Shown: positions 44,653 through 53,209 of the stretch, piece by piece
How positions within the stretch are numbered: the first letter of the stretch is position 1
Layout of the letters: every line of letters starts with the position of its first letter
Source of the DNA: Bacillota bacterium
Lineage (GTDB): Bacteria > Bacillota > Clostridia > Saccharofermentanales > Saccharofermentanaceae
Reading direction: 5' to 3'
Length of the DNA stretch: 64,000 nt
NCBI GenBank assembly: GCA_023397475.1
Contig: JAEWUD010000056.1
Location: forward strand, 1-64,000
Position numbers and translations under genes: made by a program
Notes under the pieces: model-generated
Told to the model about the DNA's origin: nothing
Seen by the model: the letters and a program-made list of their open reading frames with translations, nothing else
Database searches by the model: none

Positions 44653-45507
44653 TTACAGATTGCCCGTGTACACATAGCTCAGCTGTTCCATGGCAACTGT
44701 CTGCAGCATACGTATCGTTTCCACCGATGTGGCTGCCGTGTCGGACATGTGATATCGAGGGAAAAATCGCGAGACATGAAGCGGGATATTTCTGTCGATG
44801 CGGGCAATGTGCGTTGCTGTTTGACGCATTGCATCCTGCGTATCATTGAGTCCCGGAACGATGAGACTTGTCACCTCCACATGACAGCATCGGCTCGCAT
44901 TCTCTATGGCAGACAGTACCGGAGCAAGATGTCCGCCGAGACTTCTGTACCTTGTGTCGTCGGGAGCTTTGAGATCGATATTCATCGCGTCGATATATGG
45001 CAACAGGACGCGCAACGGCTCTTCGTTGATATAACCGTTCGTTACCAAGACAGTTTTGAGACCGGATTTCTTCGCGAGAATCGATGTATCCAGAACGTAT
45101 TCGTACCCAACCAGCGGTTCGTTATAGGTGAAGGCAATTCCGATTCCGCCGGCTTTCTTTGTCTCGATCGCGCGCGCGACGAGGTCTTCCGGAGAAATGT
45201 ATTCGGCATGTGTCGAGTGTAGCGTACCGCGAGAAATCGACGCGTTCTGGCAGAAGGAACAGAACAGATTGCAACCGTAACTTCCGGCGGAAAGGATCAT
45301 GGATCCGGGATAATAACGCGCCAGAGGTTTCTTCTCGATCGGATCGAGCGCAAGCGATGTGATATACCCGTAGCTCTCGGAAAGGATACTGTCACCACGA
45401 CGAACACGTGCGCCACAGATGCCGCGTTCACCTTCCGCCGGCGCACATCGATGCGGACAAATCGGACAATGTGGGGAAGTGGATTCATCTTTGACAGAGC
45501 ATGTCAT
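44653..45507 (-). CDS. amrS: AmmeMemoRadiSam system radical SAM enzyme
   Basis: 284 residues. An N-terminal Cys-rich leader (CPICPHRCAPAEGERGICGA) is followed by the radical SAM motif GCNLFCSFCQNASISRG (C-x3-C-x2-C) and SAM-binding segments. TIGR04337-like. Overlaps the upstream AMMECR1 protein gene by 4 bp (ATGA). Works with the Memo/AMMECR1 protein; the reaction is not stated here because I cannot derive it from sequence. Confidence 0.88.
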   Translation of the reverse strand: MTCSVKDESTSPHCPICPHRCAPAEGERGICGARVRRGDSILSESYGYITSLALDPIEKKPLARYYPGSMILSAGSYGCNLFCSFCQNASISRGTLHSTHAEYISPEDLVARAIETKKAGGIGIAFTYNEPLVGYEYVLDTSILAKKSGLKTVLVTNGYINEEPLRVLLPYIDAMNIDLKAPDDTRYRSLGGHLAPVLSAIENASRCCHVEVTSLIVPGLNDTQDAMRQTATHIARIDRNIPLHVSRFFPRYHMSDTAATSVETIRMLQTVAMEQLSYVYTGNL

Positions 45508-46889
45508 TTGTGACGGATCACCTCGAAACGTTCCAAGTCATAGGGCGTGCCCGGACGAATTCCGGCCTTCTGCAGGACGATCTCGATCTGTCGATCCACT
45601 GTGTCTACACCTTCCAAATTCGGAAGGAGTATGCCTTGGCGCAATTCGCTCCGGACGATCACGCCATAACGTTTGGGATCGAGTGTACTCTTATCCGCAA
45701 TCTTCTCCGGCGTGCCGAGAACGTCGACACTATATTCCAAATGCTTAAGTTCCTGATCGGAAATGCAATCAAATCGTGGATCCTTCGTCCCCGAACTGAT
45801 CGCATTACGGATTATCTCCTCCGCGATACAGGTGGTCTGCGGCTCAATCGTACCAATACAGCCCCGTAAGCGGCCGTCCTTCTTAATGGATACAAATACG
45901 CCGGCTTGTTTCTCCAGAAGTTCTTCCGGCAGATCGAAGGGAGCAGGCATGCGCTCCTGTGTCCGGACATAGGTCTCCAGGGCAATTCTTGCCAGTTGGA
46001 CATAGAGATCTTCGCCTTCCCGAACGTTCTTAAGGTACTTGTCGCGTTGCGCCGAAAGCCTCACCCCGAAGTGCCGGTTCTCATCATGGCTCTGCGGATC
46101 GAAGGCACATACCGCATATCCGATGCCAAACGGTCCCTCGTAAGAGAGCAGGTTGCTCTTCACGGTAAGTCCATCCAAAGCGCCGGCCATAATAATGAAG
46201 GAGCGAAGTCCGCATTCGGAAGCGCGCTCCGTAAACTCCGGATCAAAGGTTAGGAAGTTCATGAAGTTCGCGCCGGCCATCGCTTTGGTGATCTGGCGAT
46301 CAAAAACAGGTCCTTCTTCCGCAAAGCCGTACGGACTTACAACGCCGAGTTTATGGGACAAATCCCCGCTCGCGATGATGACAACATTGCGATTCATGAG
46401 GTTCGCGGCATTGCCGACACACTCCCCGAACCGATAATGCTCCTGTAGTGACAAACCGGATATGGAGATACGAACCAGTTCATAATCTGTGTAATACTGA
46501 TCGACAAAATACAGGGGGATCAGCGTGCCGTGATCGATCGAATTGTCCTTCTGTCCGACAACACCGGACGGAATGTCTTTCTTCTTCGCAGCTTCCGCGA
46601 TCGCATAAATCAGAGAAGAGTCATACTTCTTGCGCATGACAACTTGCGGCGCGCGAAAACGTGACATGTCACCGCGACCTCCCGGACCGGGCGAGATATG
46701 GAAAAAATCTGAATACATAACTCCATGAGGTGATATAACAATGATTGTCTGCGGTTTAAGCTCCGCGATCTGCTTAGCGATCGTATGATATGCGTTGACG
46801 GTATTCTGAATCTGCAGCTCCTCGCCGCCTCCGATCTCCGGGATAATAAGCGGAGGGTGAGGGACAATAAACGATGCTAATATCGGCAT
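45504..46889 (-). CDS. AmmeMemoRadiSam system protein: Memo-like dioxygenase fused to AMMECR1
   Basis: 461 residues. Residues about 1-265 form a class III extradiol dioxygenase/Memo-like fold (SFIVPHPPLIIPEIGGGEE, VVIIASGDLSHKLG with metal histidines). Residues about 285-460 are an AMMECR1 domain (GVFVSIKKDGRLRGCIGT). The start at 46889 has RBS GCGAGGTATC; a longer frame upstream runs through the divergent promoter region. Forms a two-gene system with the radical SAM enzyme. The intergenic 46890-47129 separates it from a divergent MATE gene. Confidence 0.88.
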   Translation of the reverse strand: MPILASFIVPHPPLIIPEIGGGEELQIQNTVNAYHTIAKQIAELKPQTIIVISPHGVMYSDFFHISPGPGGRGDMSRFRAPQVVMRKKYDSSLIYAIAEAAKKKDIPSGVVGQKDNSIDHGTLIPLYFVDQYYTDYELVRISISGLSLQEHYRFGECVGNAANLMNRNVVIIASGDLSHKLGVVSPYGFAEEGPVFDRQITKAMAGANFMNFLTFDPEFTERASECGLRSFIIMAGALDGLTVKSNLLSYEGPFGIGYAVCAFDPQSHDENRHFGVRLSAQRDKYLKNVREGEDLYVQLARIALETYVRTQERMPAPFDLPEELLEKQAGVFVSIKKDGRLRGCIGTIEPQTTCIAEEIIRNAISSGTKDPRFDCISDQELKHLEYSVDVLGTPEKIADKSTLDPKRYGVIVRSELRQGILLPNLEGVDTVDRQIEIVLQKAGIRPGTPYDLERFEVIRHK

Positions 46890-47129
46890 TTTGATACCTC
46901 GCGATACATAATAATCTTCGCAAATTTGTGACATGGGTACTACGCACATAGAAAAAAGTTTTTGACAAAATCATTATAGCACCGCAACCGGCCCTTTTCA
47001 CGGGAACTCTGGGAACGATGTAAAAATTGTCTGATATTTTTCGGGCATGGTTATCGTCATCCCATCCGGCAGAGCGCAATTTTGACTCATCGCGTGAAAA
47101 TGACGTCGATTGAATGATAGAATAAAAGA

Positions 47130-48542
47130 ATGAGCAAGGGAATTTTTCGCGAAAAATTACGGAAAGCCACATCGATCGGGGATGTGTTTCTCACACGACA
47201 CTTCTCGGGTAGTACTCTCGATTACCGCCAGATCCTGGCGATTTTTTTGCCGCTTCTGATTGATCAGGCATTCCTGAATACGATGAATATGCTGAATACG
47301 GCGATGATCAGTTCATCGGGCGTGGCTGCCGTCAGTGCCGTCAATATGGTTGACTCCTTGAATATTTTTCTCGTCAATGTATTTATCGCTATATCGACGG
47401 GCGGAACCATCGTTGTCGCACAATACAAAGGACGCGGCGATATGGGGATGATCCCGAAGGCGGTTGCCTCATCGATCTCGGGAGTCTTTTCCATGGCAGC
47501 TGTCATCGGCATATCCGTCCTTGTGTTCAACGGCCCCGTGCTTTCCTTCTTGTTCGGATCGGCAGAACCGGCGGTTCTGGAGAATGGTCGTCTATACCTG
47601 ATCGGAAGCTGCGCATCGTTTGTGGGAATCGCGGTCATGGAAGCTGTATGCGGAGCTCTTCGCGGCCTTGGGGAGACGCGTTCCTCTCTTGTTCTCATGG
47701 TCACGATGAATCTCACTTATGTAATACTCAATCTGATTCTTATCCGAGGATTTGGTCTTGGAATCATCGGCATGGTCATCGCTCTTTTGATATCGAGATA
47801 TCTTGCGGGCGCTCTCTCCATCCTGTTCCTAGTTCGTCGGAATACGTCCTTTTCTTTTGAAATTCGTGACCTTTTTCGTATCGACTGGTCCATGCTTCGA
47901 CGCATCTTCCTGATTGGTATGCCGTTTGCGGCGGAGCAGATGTTTTTTAACGGCGGGAAACTCCTGACCCAGAATTTCATCATCGGCATGGGAACCAACG
48001 CCATGGCTACCAATGCGATCTGCGCATCGATCACCGCGTTGATCCAGGTGCCGGCAAACTCGATCAGTTACACAGCGATCACGGTTGTCGGACAGTGTGC
48101 TGGAAGAAAGGACGTCGAGCAGGCGCGCCGTGTGACGCGGTCTTTCTTCGTAACGGTTACGTTGTCTCTGGCGGCTGCAGCCTTGCTGATTCTTCCGTTT
48201 GTCCGCCAGATTCTGATACTTTTCTCGCCGCCGGAGGAGATTGTCGGGGATATCGTTCTGATTCTCGTCGTCAATGCCTCGGCTCAGGTTCTTTTCTGGG
48301 CGGCGAGTTTCCTGATGCCGGCGGTTCTGCGGGCCGGCGGAGACTCCCGTTATACGTCGATTATGTCGATGTTGTCGATGTGGCTGTTCCGCGTCGTGCT
48401 CGGTTATCTTCTGGGTGTCGTACTTCATATCGGTATTCTGGGTATCTGGCTTGCGATGAACCTGGAATGGGGCGTTCGAGGTCTTATATTCACATTGCGG
48501 TTTCGAGGTGACAAGTGGTACCGACATAAGGTTATTGACTGA
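47130..48542 (+). CDS. MATE family efflux transporter
   Basis: 470 residues, twelve helices in two halves. First half begins ILAIFLPLLIDQAFLNTMNMLNTAMISSSG, second ... IFLIGMPFAAEQMFFNGGKLLTQ, both typical of MATE/NorM symmetry. Likely exports cationic drugs or a lipid-linked or small metabolite. No specific RBS is visible just before ATG. The following PHP and nagA genes are close (41 bp) and may be co-transcribed. Confidence 0.9.
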   Translation: MSKGIFREKLRKATSIGDVFLTRHFSGSTLDYRQILAIFLPLLIDQAFLNTMNMLNTAMISSSGVAAVSAVNMVDSLNIFLVNVFIAISTGGTIVVAQYKGRGDMGMIPKAVASSISGVFSMAAVIGISVLVFNGPVLSFLFGSAEPAVLENGRLYLIGSCASFVGIAVMEAVCGALRGLGETRSSLVLMVTMNLTYVILNLILIRGFGLGIIGMVIALLISRYLAGALSILFLVRRNTSFSFEIRDLFRIDWSMLRRIFLIGMPFAAEQMFFNGGKLLTQNFIIGMGTNAMATNAICASITALIQVPANSISYTAITVVGQCAGRKDVEQARRVTRSFFVTVTLSLAAAALLILPFVRQILILFSPPEEIVGDIVLILVVNASAQVLFWAASFLMPAVLRAGGDSRYTSIMSMLSMWLFRVVLGYLLGVVLHIGILGIWLAMNLEWGVRGLIFTLRFRGDKWYRHKVID

Positions 48543-48582
48543 TCCACTGTTTTCGACACACAATGGTAACAAGTAAAGGCAG

Positions 48583-49296
48583 GTGAATCATTTGGCGGAT
48601 ACGAAGACGGAGTTTCTCTACGAGACACATCTTCATACGAGAGAAGGCAGCGCATGCGCGGCGGATTCCGGTGTGGGGATGGCGCGCGCCTATAAGGCGG
48701 CCGGCTACGACGGAATCATTGTTACAAATCATTTTTTTAACGGTAACACGACGGTCTCCCGGCGTTTGCCTTGGGGCGATCGGGTGGAGATGTTCATGCA
48801 AGGGTATGAGAACGCGAAACGGGAAGGCGAACGTATTGGTCTGTCGGTTTTTTTCGCGTGGGAGTACGGGGACGGTCGGTGCGATTTCCTTACGTATGGA
48901 CTTGACAAGCTATTTCTCTTAAGTAACCCGGATATTCTGTCGTGGAGCCTTGCGGATTATGTGGCGGAAGTTCGAAGAAACGGCGGATTCATCACACATG
49001 CACATCCGTTCCGCCAGGCGTTCTATATTGATAAGTTGCGCCTGCACCCGGACCTTGTCGACGCTGTTGAAGTTTATAACGCCAGCCATACCAATCCGAT
49101 CTTTAATCGCAAAGCACTTGCTTACGCGCGTGAGCATCAATTGATCGAATTGTCCGGATCGGACGCGCATGCGATGTATCCGATGCATGGCGGCGGTATC
49201 GCTTGTGACCGACCGCTTCACACAATCCAGGATTTCATTGAGCTTGTCCGATCACGACAGGGTTATCGTCTTCTTCGCAGGGAAGATGAATCATGA
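48583..49296 (+). CDS. PHP-domain metal-dependent phosphoesterase
   Basis: 237 residues. YETHLHTREGSACA is PHP motif 1 (HxH), then GIIVTNHFF, ITHAHPFR and SGSDAHAM, the other metal-binding motifs. Family members cleave phosphoester or related bonds; substrate unknown. The GTG start at 48583 is used, though a TTG at 48592 has comparable RBS spacing (AGGCAGGTG). Overlaps nagA by 4 bp (TCATGA). Confidence 0.82.
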   Translation: MNHLADTKTEFLYETHLHTREGSACAADSGVGMARAYKAAGYDGIIVTNHFFNGNTTVSRRLPWGDRVEMFMQGYENAKREGERIGLSVFFAWEYGDGRCDFLTYGLDKLFLLSNPDILSWSLADYVAEVRRNGGFITHAHPFRQAFYIDKLRLHPDLVDAVEVYNASHTNPIFNRKALAYAREHQLIELSGSDAHAMYPMHGGGIACDRPLHTIQDFIELVRSRQGYRLLRREDES

Positions 49297-50459
49297 TCCG
49301 GCTGCTGGAGGGCGGACAAATCTTCCTGTCCGACGGGACGTGGGAAACGGCGGATATTCTTATAGAGAATGACCGGATATGCCGGATCGGTCAGAATCTT
49401 CGCCGGGAGATCGGATCGATTCGCGCGGGGATCGAGGAAATCGTGCCTCTCGCGGGCCGGATGGTTCTGCCGGGACTTTGTGACCTTCATATCCACGGTG
49501 CCGGCGGTTGGGATATCTGTGACGAGCATCCGGACGCGATTTCCCATATCGCGGACTACCTCGCTTCGGTTGGCGTTACATCATTTCTGCCGACAACCAT
49601 GGCGATGAATGCCGGGGATCTGGCTCGTACCATAAGCAGGATCGCCGACTCTATGCGTTCGTCTTCACGCGGCGCAAGAGTCCTTGGCGCTCACATTGAG
49701 GGACCGTATGCCGCGCCGACCAGAGTCGGAGTTCAACGTATTGACGTGATCCGAGCGCCCTCCGTTGAAGAGATTCGCGAGATTATGTCCCACTATACGA
49801 ATGTGATTCGCATCATAGATATCGCTCCTGAGATTGACGGGACCATCGAATTCTGCCGTGAACTGAAGCATGAACTGATCTTATCTGTCTCCCATACGGA
49901 TGCAAGCTATGAGGAATGTACCGAGATTTTTCATGCGGGGGCAACACATGCGACACATCTTTTCAACGCAATGTCCGGACTTAATCATCGATCGCCGGGG
50001 GTGGTTGGTGCTGTATTGGATTCTCCTTCTGTTACAGCGGAATTGATTTGTGATGGTATTCATATTCATCCGGCCGTCTTGCGCATTGTGTTTCAGATTC
50101 TCGGCGACCGTGCCGTAATCGTCAGCGATGCGATGCGGGCGACGGGACGGGGAGACGGAATATTTGATCTTGGCGGACAGACAATTCGGGTGAAGAAGGG
50201 GAGAACAATCGGACCTGCCGGAGGTCTTGCAGGATCCGTAACTACGCTCCTCCCGGCTATGCGGAATCTTCGTGATTACGGGATTCCTTTGGAACAAATT
50301 ATCCGGGCCGGCTCCATGAATCCCGCTCGCGTGATCGGTGACAAAGATTGTATCGGTGGAATTCGCGAAGGCAATCGCGCGGATCTCCTGATAACGGAAG
50401 AGAACCTGAAGCTTCGCATGACGATCATCGGCGGCTGTGTTTGTTATCGCGACGAGTAG
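49293..50459 (+). CDS. nagA: N-acetylglucosamine-6-phosphate deacetylase
   Basis: 388 residues, amidohydrolase TIM barrel. LCDLHIHGAGGWDICDEHPD has the HxH metal site, THLFNAMSGLNHRSPG the substrate loop, and VSDAMRATG the catalytic Asp segment. Converts GlcNAc-6-P to GlcN-6-P, linking chitin or peptidoglycan recycling to glmS/glmM-made precursors. No nagB in the window. RBS GGGAAGATGAATC, within the PHP gene end. Confidence 0.93.
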   Translation: MIRLLEGGQIFLSDGTWETADILIENDRICRIGQNLRREIGSIRAGIEEIVPLAGRMVLPGLCDLHIHGAGGWDICDEHPDAISHIADYLASVGVTSFLPTTMAMNAGDLARTISRIADSMRSSSRGARVLGAHIEGPYAAPTRVGVQRIDVIRAPSVEEIREIMSHYTNVIRIIDIAPEIDGTIEFCRELKHELILSVSHTDASYEECTEIFHAGATHATHLFNAMSGLNHRSPGVVGAVLDSPSVTAELICDGIHIHPAVLRIVFQILGDRAVIVSDAMRATGRGDGIFDLGGQTIRVKKGRTIGPAGGLAGSVTTLLPAMRNLRDYGIPLEQIIRAGSMNPARVIGDKDCIGGIREGNRADLLITEENLKLRMTIIGGCVCYRDE

Positions 50460-50546
50460 AGATCGGGAATCAGTCTTACAAGAACAAACGATATATCCGG
50501 AGGAATGCCTCAGCAAACCGACGGAAAAGAATTGAGGACGTGACAT

Positions 50547-51257
50547 ATGATAAAACCTTGTGACGCTTTAGCCAGAACCCTTCTATTTGCCGGACTCGAT
50601 CGTTCGACTTTTCAGAACTATTGCTCGCTGACCAAGGCGAAGTCCTACAACAAGGGGGAGATTCTCGCGGCAGAAGGTGATGTCTGCACGAGTATCGGGG
50701 TCATCGAACAGGGACAGGTGGCCTTGCAAAAGTACACATCAAGCGGAGATTTTACGACCATTGCACTGTTAGGACCCGGAGATTTCTTCGGCGAGGATTT
50801 GATATTCGGTAACTCGAATGTCTTCACCTTTACGATTGAAGCGATGACGCAGTCGGAAGTCCTCTTTATCGGGAAAGAGACCTTGCGATCGCTTCTGGAT
50901 CGAAGTCCTGTCGTTCTTAATAATTTTCTTCAAATACTTTCGGACAGGGTTTCCGCACAGAACAGCAGAATCGCTCTTCTTTCACAGAAGAGTCTTCGAC
51001 ACAAGATCGCGTTCTATCTCTTAGATCTCCGCGGGCGTCAACACCCCGGAAATCCTTCCGAGAACAAGGTTACCCTACCGGTATCCAAGGAGGTCGTCGC
51101 AAAACTGCTCGCTATGCCGAGACCGTCGTTTTCGCGAGAGTTGATTGCTATGGAAGATGACGGACTCATTAAGGTGGAAGGTCGAATGATTCGACTGCTA
51201 GATATACCGACGATGGAGAATGAGGTTATCGAGGGCTTTCGTCTCGGAAACACATAG
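50547..51257 (+). CDS. Crp/Fnr family transcriptional regulator
   Basis: 236 residues: beta-roll sensory domain (about 15-125: GEILAAEGDVCTSIGVIEQGQVALQKY) and C-terminal HTH (about 160-215: SKEVVAKLLAMPRPSFSRELIAMEDDGLI). Shares little beyond family features with the Crp/Fnr at 37874. No obvious cluster cysteines. Follows nagA by 87 bp and precedes xpt; could regulate either. The palindrome at 37830 is not repeated here. Confidence 0.85.
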   Translation: MIKPCDALARTLLFAGLDRSTFQNYCSLTKAKSYNKGEILAAEGDVCTSIGVIEQGQVALQKYTSSGDFTTIALLGPGDFFGEDLIFGNSNVFTFTIEAMTQSEVLFIGKETLRSLLDRSPVVLNNFLQILSDRVSAQNSRIALLSQKSLRHKIAFYLLDLRGRQHPGNPSENKVTLPVSKEVVAKLLAMPRPSFSRELIAMEDDGLIKVEGRMIRLLDIPTMENEVIEGFRLGNT

Positions 51258-51396
51258 AAATGCCGGGCGGAAATATTTAAGAGGTTTTTTGTGAAAAGAA
51301 ACAGGTTGATGGTTCCTTCTATTGGAAACTTGTCTTATAATAACGATGTGTTTTTCCCGAATAACAACGGAATTTTTCCGATGAAGCGAGGTCCTC

Positions 51397-51984
51397 ATGG
51401 ACAGTCTGAAAAATATGATCCGCTCCGAAGGCAGAGTGATCGGGACGGAGATATTGAAAGTTGACCAATTTCTCAACCATCAGATCAATCCGGAGCTAAT
51501 GAAGGAGATCGGAGAGACGTTTGCGACGCTTTTTTCCGGACTTGGAATTACCAAGGTCGTTACCCTCGAGAGTTCAGGAATTGCACCGGCGTTGTTTACC
51601 GCTTTATATCTCGGTGTACCGGTCGTATTTGCCAAGAAGACGGAGTCCAGGAATTTGGACGCGGATACCTATCAGGCATCTGTACATTCATTTACACGAG
51701 GCGGAGAGTACATTATCCGCATCAGCCGGCGATACCTTGACGCAGACGATACTGTTCTGTTAATTGATGATTTCCTCGCGCGGGGCAGAGCACTCCTGGG
51801 CTTGCTGGAGATTGCCGGTCAGGCCGGCGCGAAGGTTGCCGGAGCGGGAATTGTAATTGAGAAGGGCTTCCAGGACGGAGGAGCCCTGATCCGAAACATG
51901 GGCATACGGGTTGAATCCCTGGCCATAGTATCATCCATGTCCGAGAAGGAATCCATGATTCATTTTGCGGACGAAGAAGCATGA
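51397..51984 (+). CDS. xpt: Xanthine phosphoribosyltransferase
   Basis: 195 residues. Converts xanthine and PRPP to XMP, a purine salvage step. VTLESSGIAPALFTALYLGVPVVFAKK and VLLIDDFLARGRALLGL (PRPP loop) identify Xpt of the B. subtilis type. No purine riboswitch fold is apparent in 51258-51396. The BMP gene starts 19 bp later with a strong RBS, forming a purine module. Confidence 0.95.
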   Translation: MDSLKNMIRSEGRVIGTEILKVDQFLNHQINPELMKEIGETFATLFSGLGITKVVTLESSGIAPALFTALYLGVPVVFAKKTESRNLDADTYQASVHSFTRGGEYIIRISRRYLDADDTVLLIDDFLARGRALLGLLEIAGQAGAKVAGAGIVIEKGFQDGGALIRNMGIRVESLAIVSSMSEKESMIHFADEEA

Positions 51985-52003
51985 CAATTGAAGGAGGAAG
52001 AAA

Positions 52004-53122
52004 ATGAAGAAGATTCTTGCAATGATCCTTTCCGTGTTGATGATCGCCAGTGTGGCGGCTCTCGCGGGATGCGCCACTTCGGGGACGCAGACATCGGCTT
52101 CTGCAGCTGAGGTTCTCAAAGTAGGTGTGCTGTACATTTCGCCGAAGGACGACGGCGGCTACTCGCAGGCGCATGCCGAGGGCATCGCACAGGCGGTTGC
52201 GGCATATGGTGACAAGATTCAGGTCATGGAACTCGAGAACATCAATGACGCGGACGCTCAGGCGACTACGACAGCGATTGATAATCTTGTCGGCGAGGGT
52301 TGTACCTTGATCTTCACGACAAGCTATGGATACATGGAGCCTACGGCAGCTGCCGCAGAGAAGTATCCGGACGTCAAGTTCTGCCATTGCTCGGGTTATA
52401 TGACCAATGATAAGAACATGGATGCTTACTTTGGACAGATTGAGACCGCACGTTACCTTGCCGGCGTAGTTGCAGGACTTACGACAGAATCCAACAAACT
52501 CGGCTACGTTGCCGCTTTCCCGATTCCCGAAGTCATCCGCGGTATCAACGCGTATACCCTCGGCGCAAGATCCGTAAACCCGGAAGCTACGGTTTCGGTT
52601 GTTTGGACCAACACATGGTTTGATATGGATAAGGAGAAAGCGGCCGCTGAATCCTTATTGTCGACCGGAGTTGATATTATGGCCCAGCACCAGGACTCTC
52701 CCGCTGCGATTACCGCCGCGGAGCAGGCCGGAGCACTCGCGATCGGATATGACCTTACCTATGCCGGAGCACCGAAAGCTTATCTTACGGCTCCGCTTTG
52801 GAACTGGGGCACATACTACACCTACAAGATCGGTCAGGTTATGGACGGACAGTGGAAGGTAGAGAATTACTGGGGCGGTATGAAGGAAGGCGCAGTCAAG
52901 CTTGACGCTCTTTCCAGTCTTGTTCCCGAAGAGGCGAAGGCTGCCGTTGAGGCCGTCAAGGCTGACGTCACTGAGCAGGGTAACGCATTTGTTTTTGCCG
53001 GTCCGATCAATGATCAGAACGGTGAAGAGAAGGTGAAATCCGGCGAGAGCATCAGCTACGCAGATCAGATGTCGATGAGCTGGTTTGTTGAAGGTGTTAT
53101 CGGAGAGATTCCGCAGTCCTAA
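52004..53122 (+). CDS. BMP-type nucleoside-binding lipoprotein
   Basis: 372 residues. Lipobox LAGC with lipidated Cys (about residue 22), then the BMP/Med ligand-binding domain (VGVLYISPKDDGGYSQAHAEG, GEGCTLIFTTSYGYMEPT, DIMAQHQDSPAAITAAEQAG). Captures purine nucleosides for the ABC transporter encoded next. RBS GAAGGAGGAAGAAA. A very stable hairpin follows before the ATPase gene, allowing higher expression of the binding protein. Confidence 0.93.
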   Translation: MKKILAMILSVLMIASVAALAGCATSGTQTSASAAEVLKVGVLYISPKDDGGYSQAHAEGIAQAVAAYGDKIQVMELENINDADAQATTTAIDNLVGEGCTLIFTTSYGYMEPTAAAAEKYPDVKFCHCSGYMTNDKNMDAYFGQIETARYLAGVVAGLTTESNKLGYVAAFPIPEVIRGINAYTLGARSVNPEATVSVVWTNTWFDMDKEKAAAESLLSTGVDIMAQHQDSPAAITAAEQAGALAIGYDLTYAGAPKAYLTAPLWNWGTYYTYKIGQVMDGQWKVENYWGGMKEGAVKLDALSSLVPEEAKAAVEAVKADVTEQGNAFVFAGPINDQNGEEKVKSGESISYADQMSMSWFVEGVIGEIPQS

Positions 53123-53141
53123 TATTCGGACAAAAGAAAGG

Positions 53142-53180
53142 TCGGGCGGCATTCGGACAAATGAGACGAATGCCGCCCGA
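53142..53180 (+). terminator. Perfect hairpin between BMP and ATPase genes
   Basis: TCGGGCGGCATTCG (53142-53155) pairs perfectly with CGAATGCCGCCCGA (53167-53180) across 11 nt. The following TATTCC is not a strong T-tract, so it is more likely an attenuator or RNA-stability element than a full terminator. Confidence 0.75.
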
Positions 53181-53209
53181 TATTCCGGTTCTTAGAAGAA
53201 GGGAAAGAC

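Noticed and set aside
51258..51396. Purine riboswitch before xpt
   Set aside because: I see no G-box three-way junction or conserved loop sequences.
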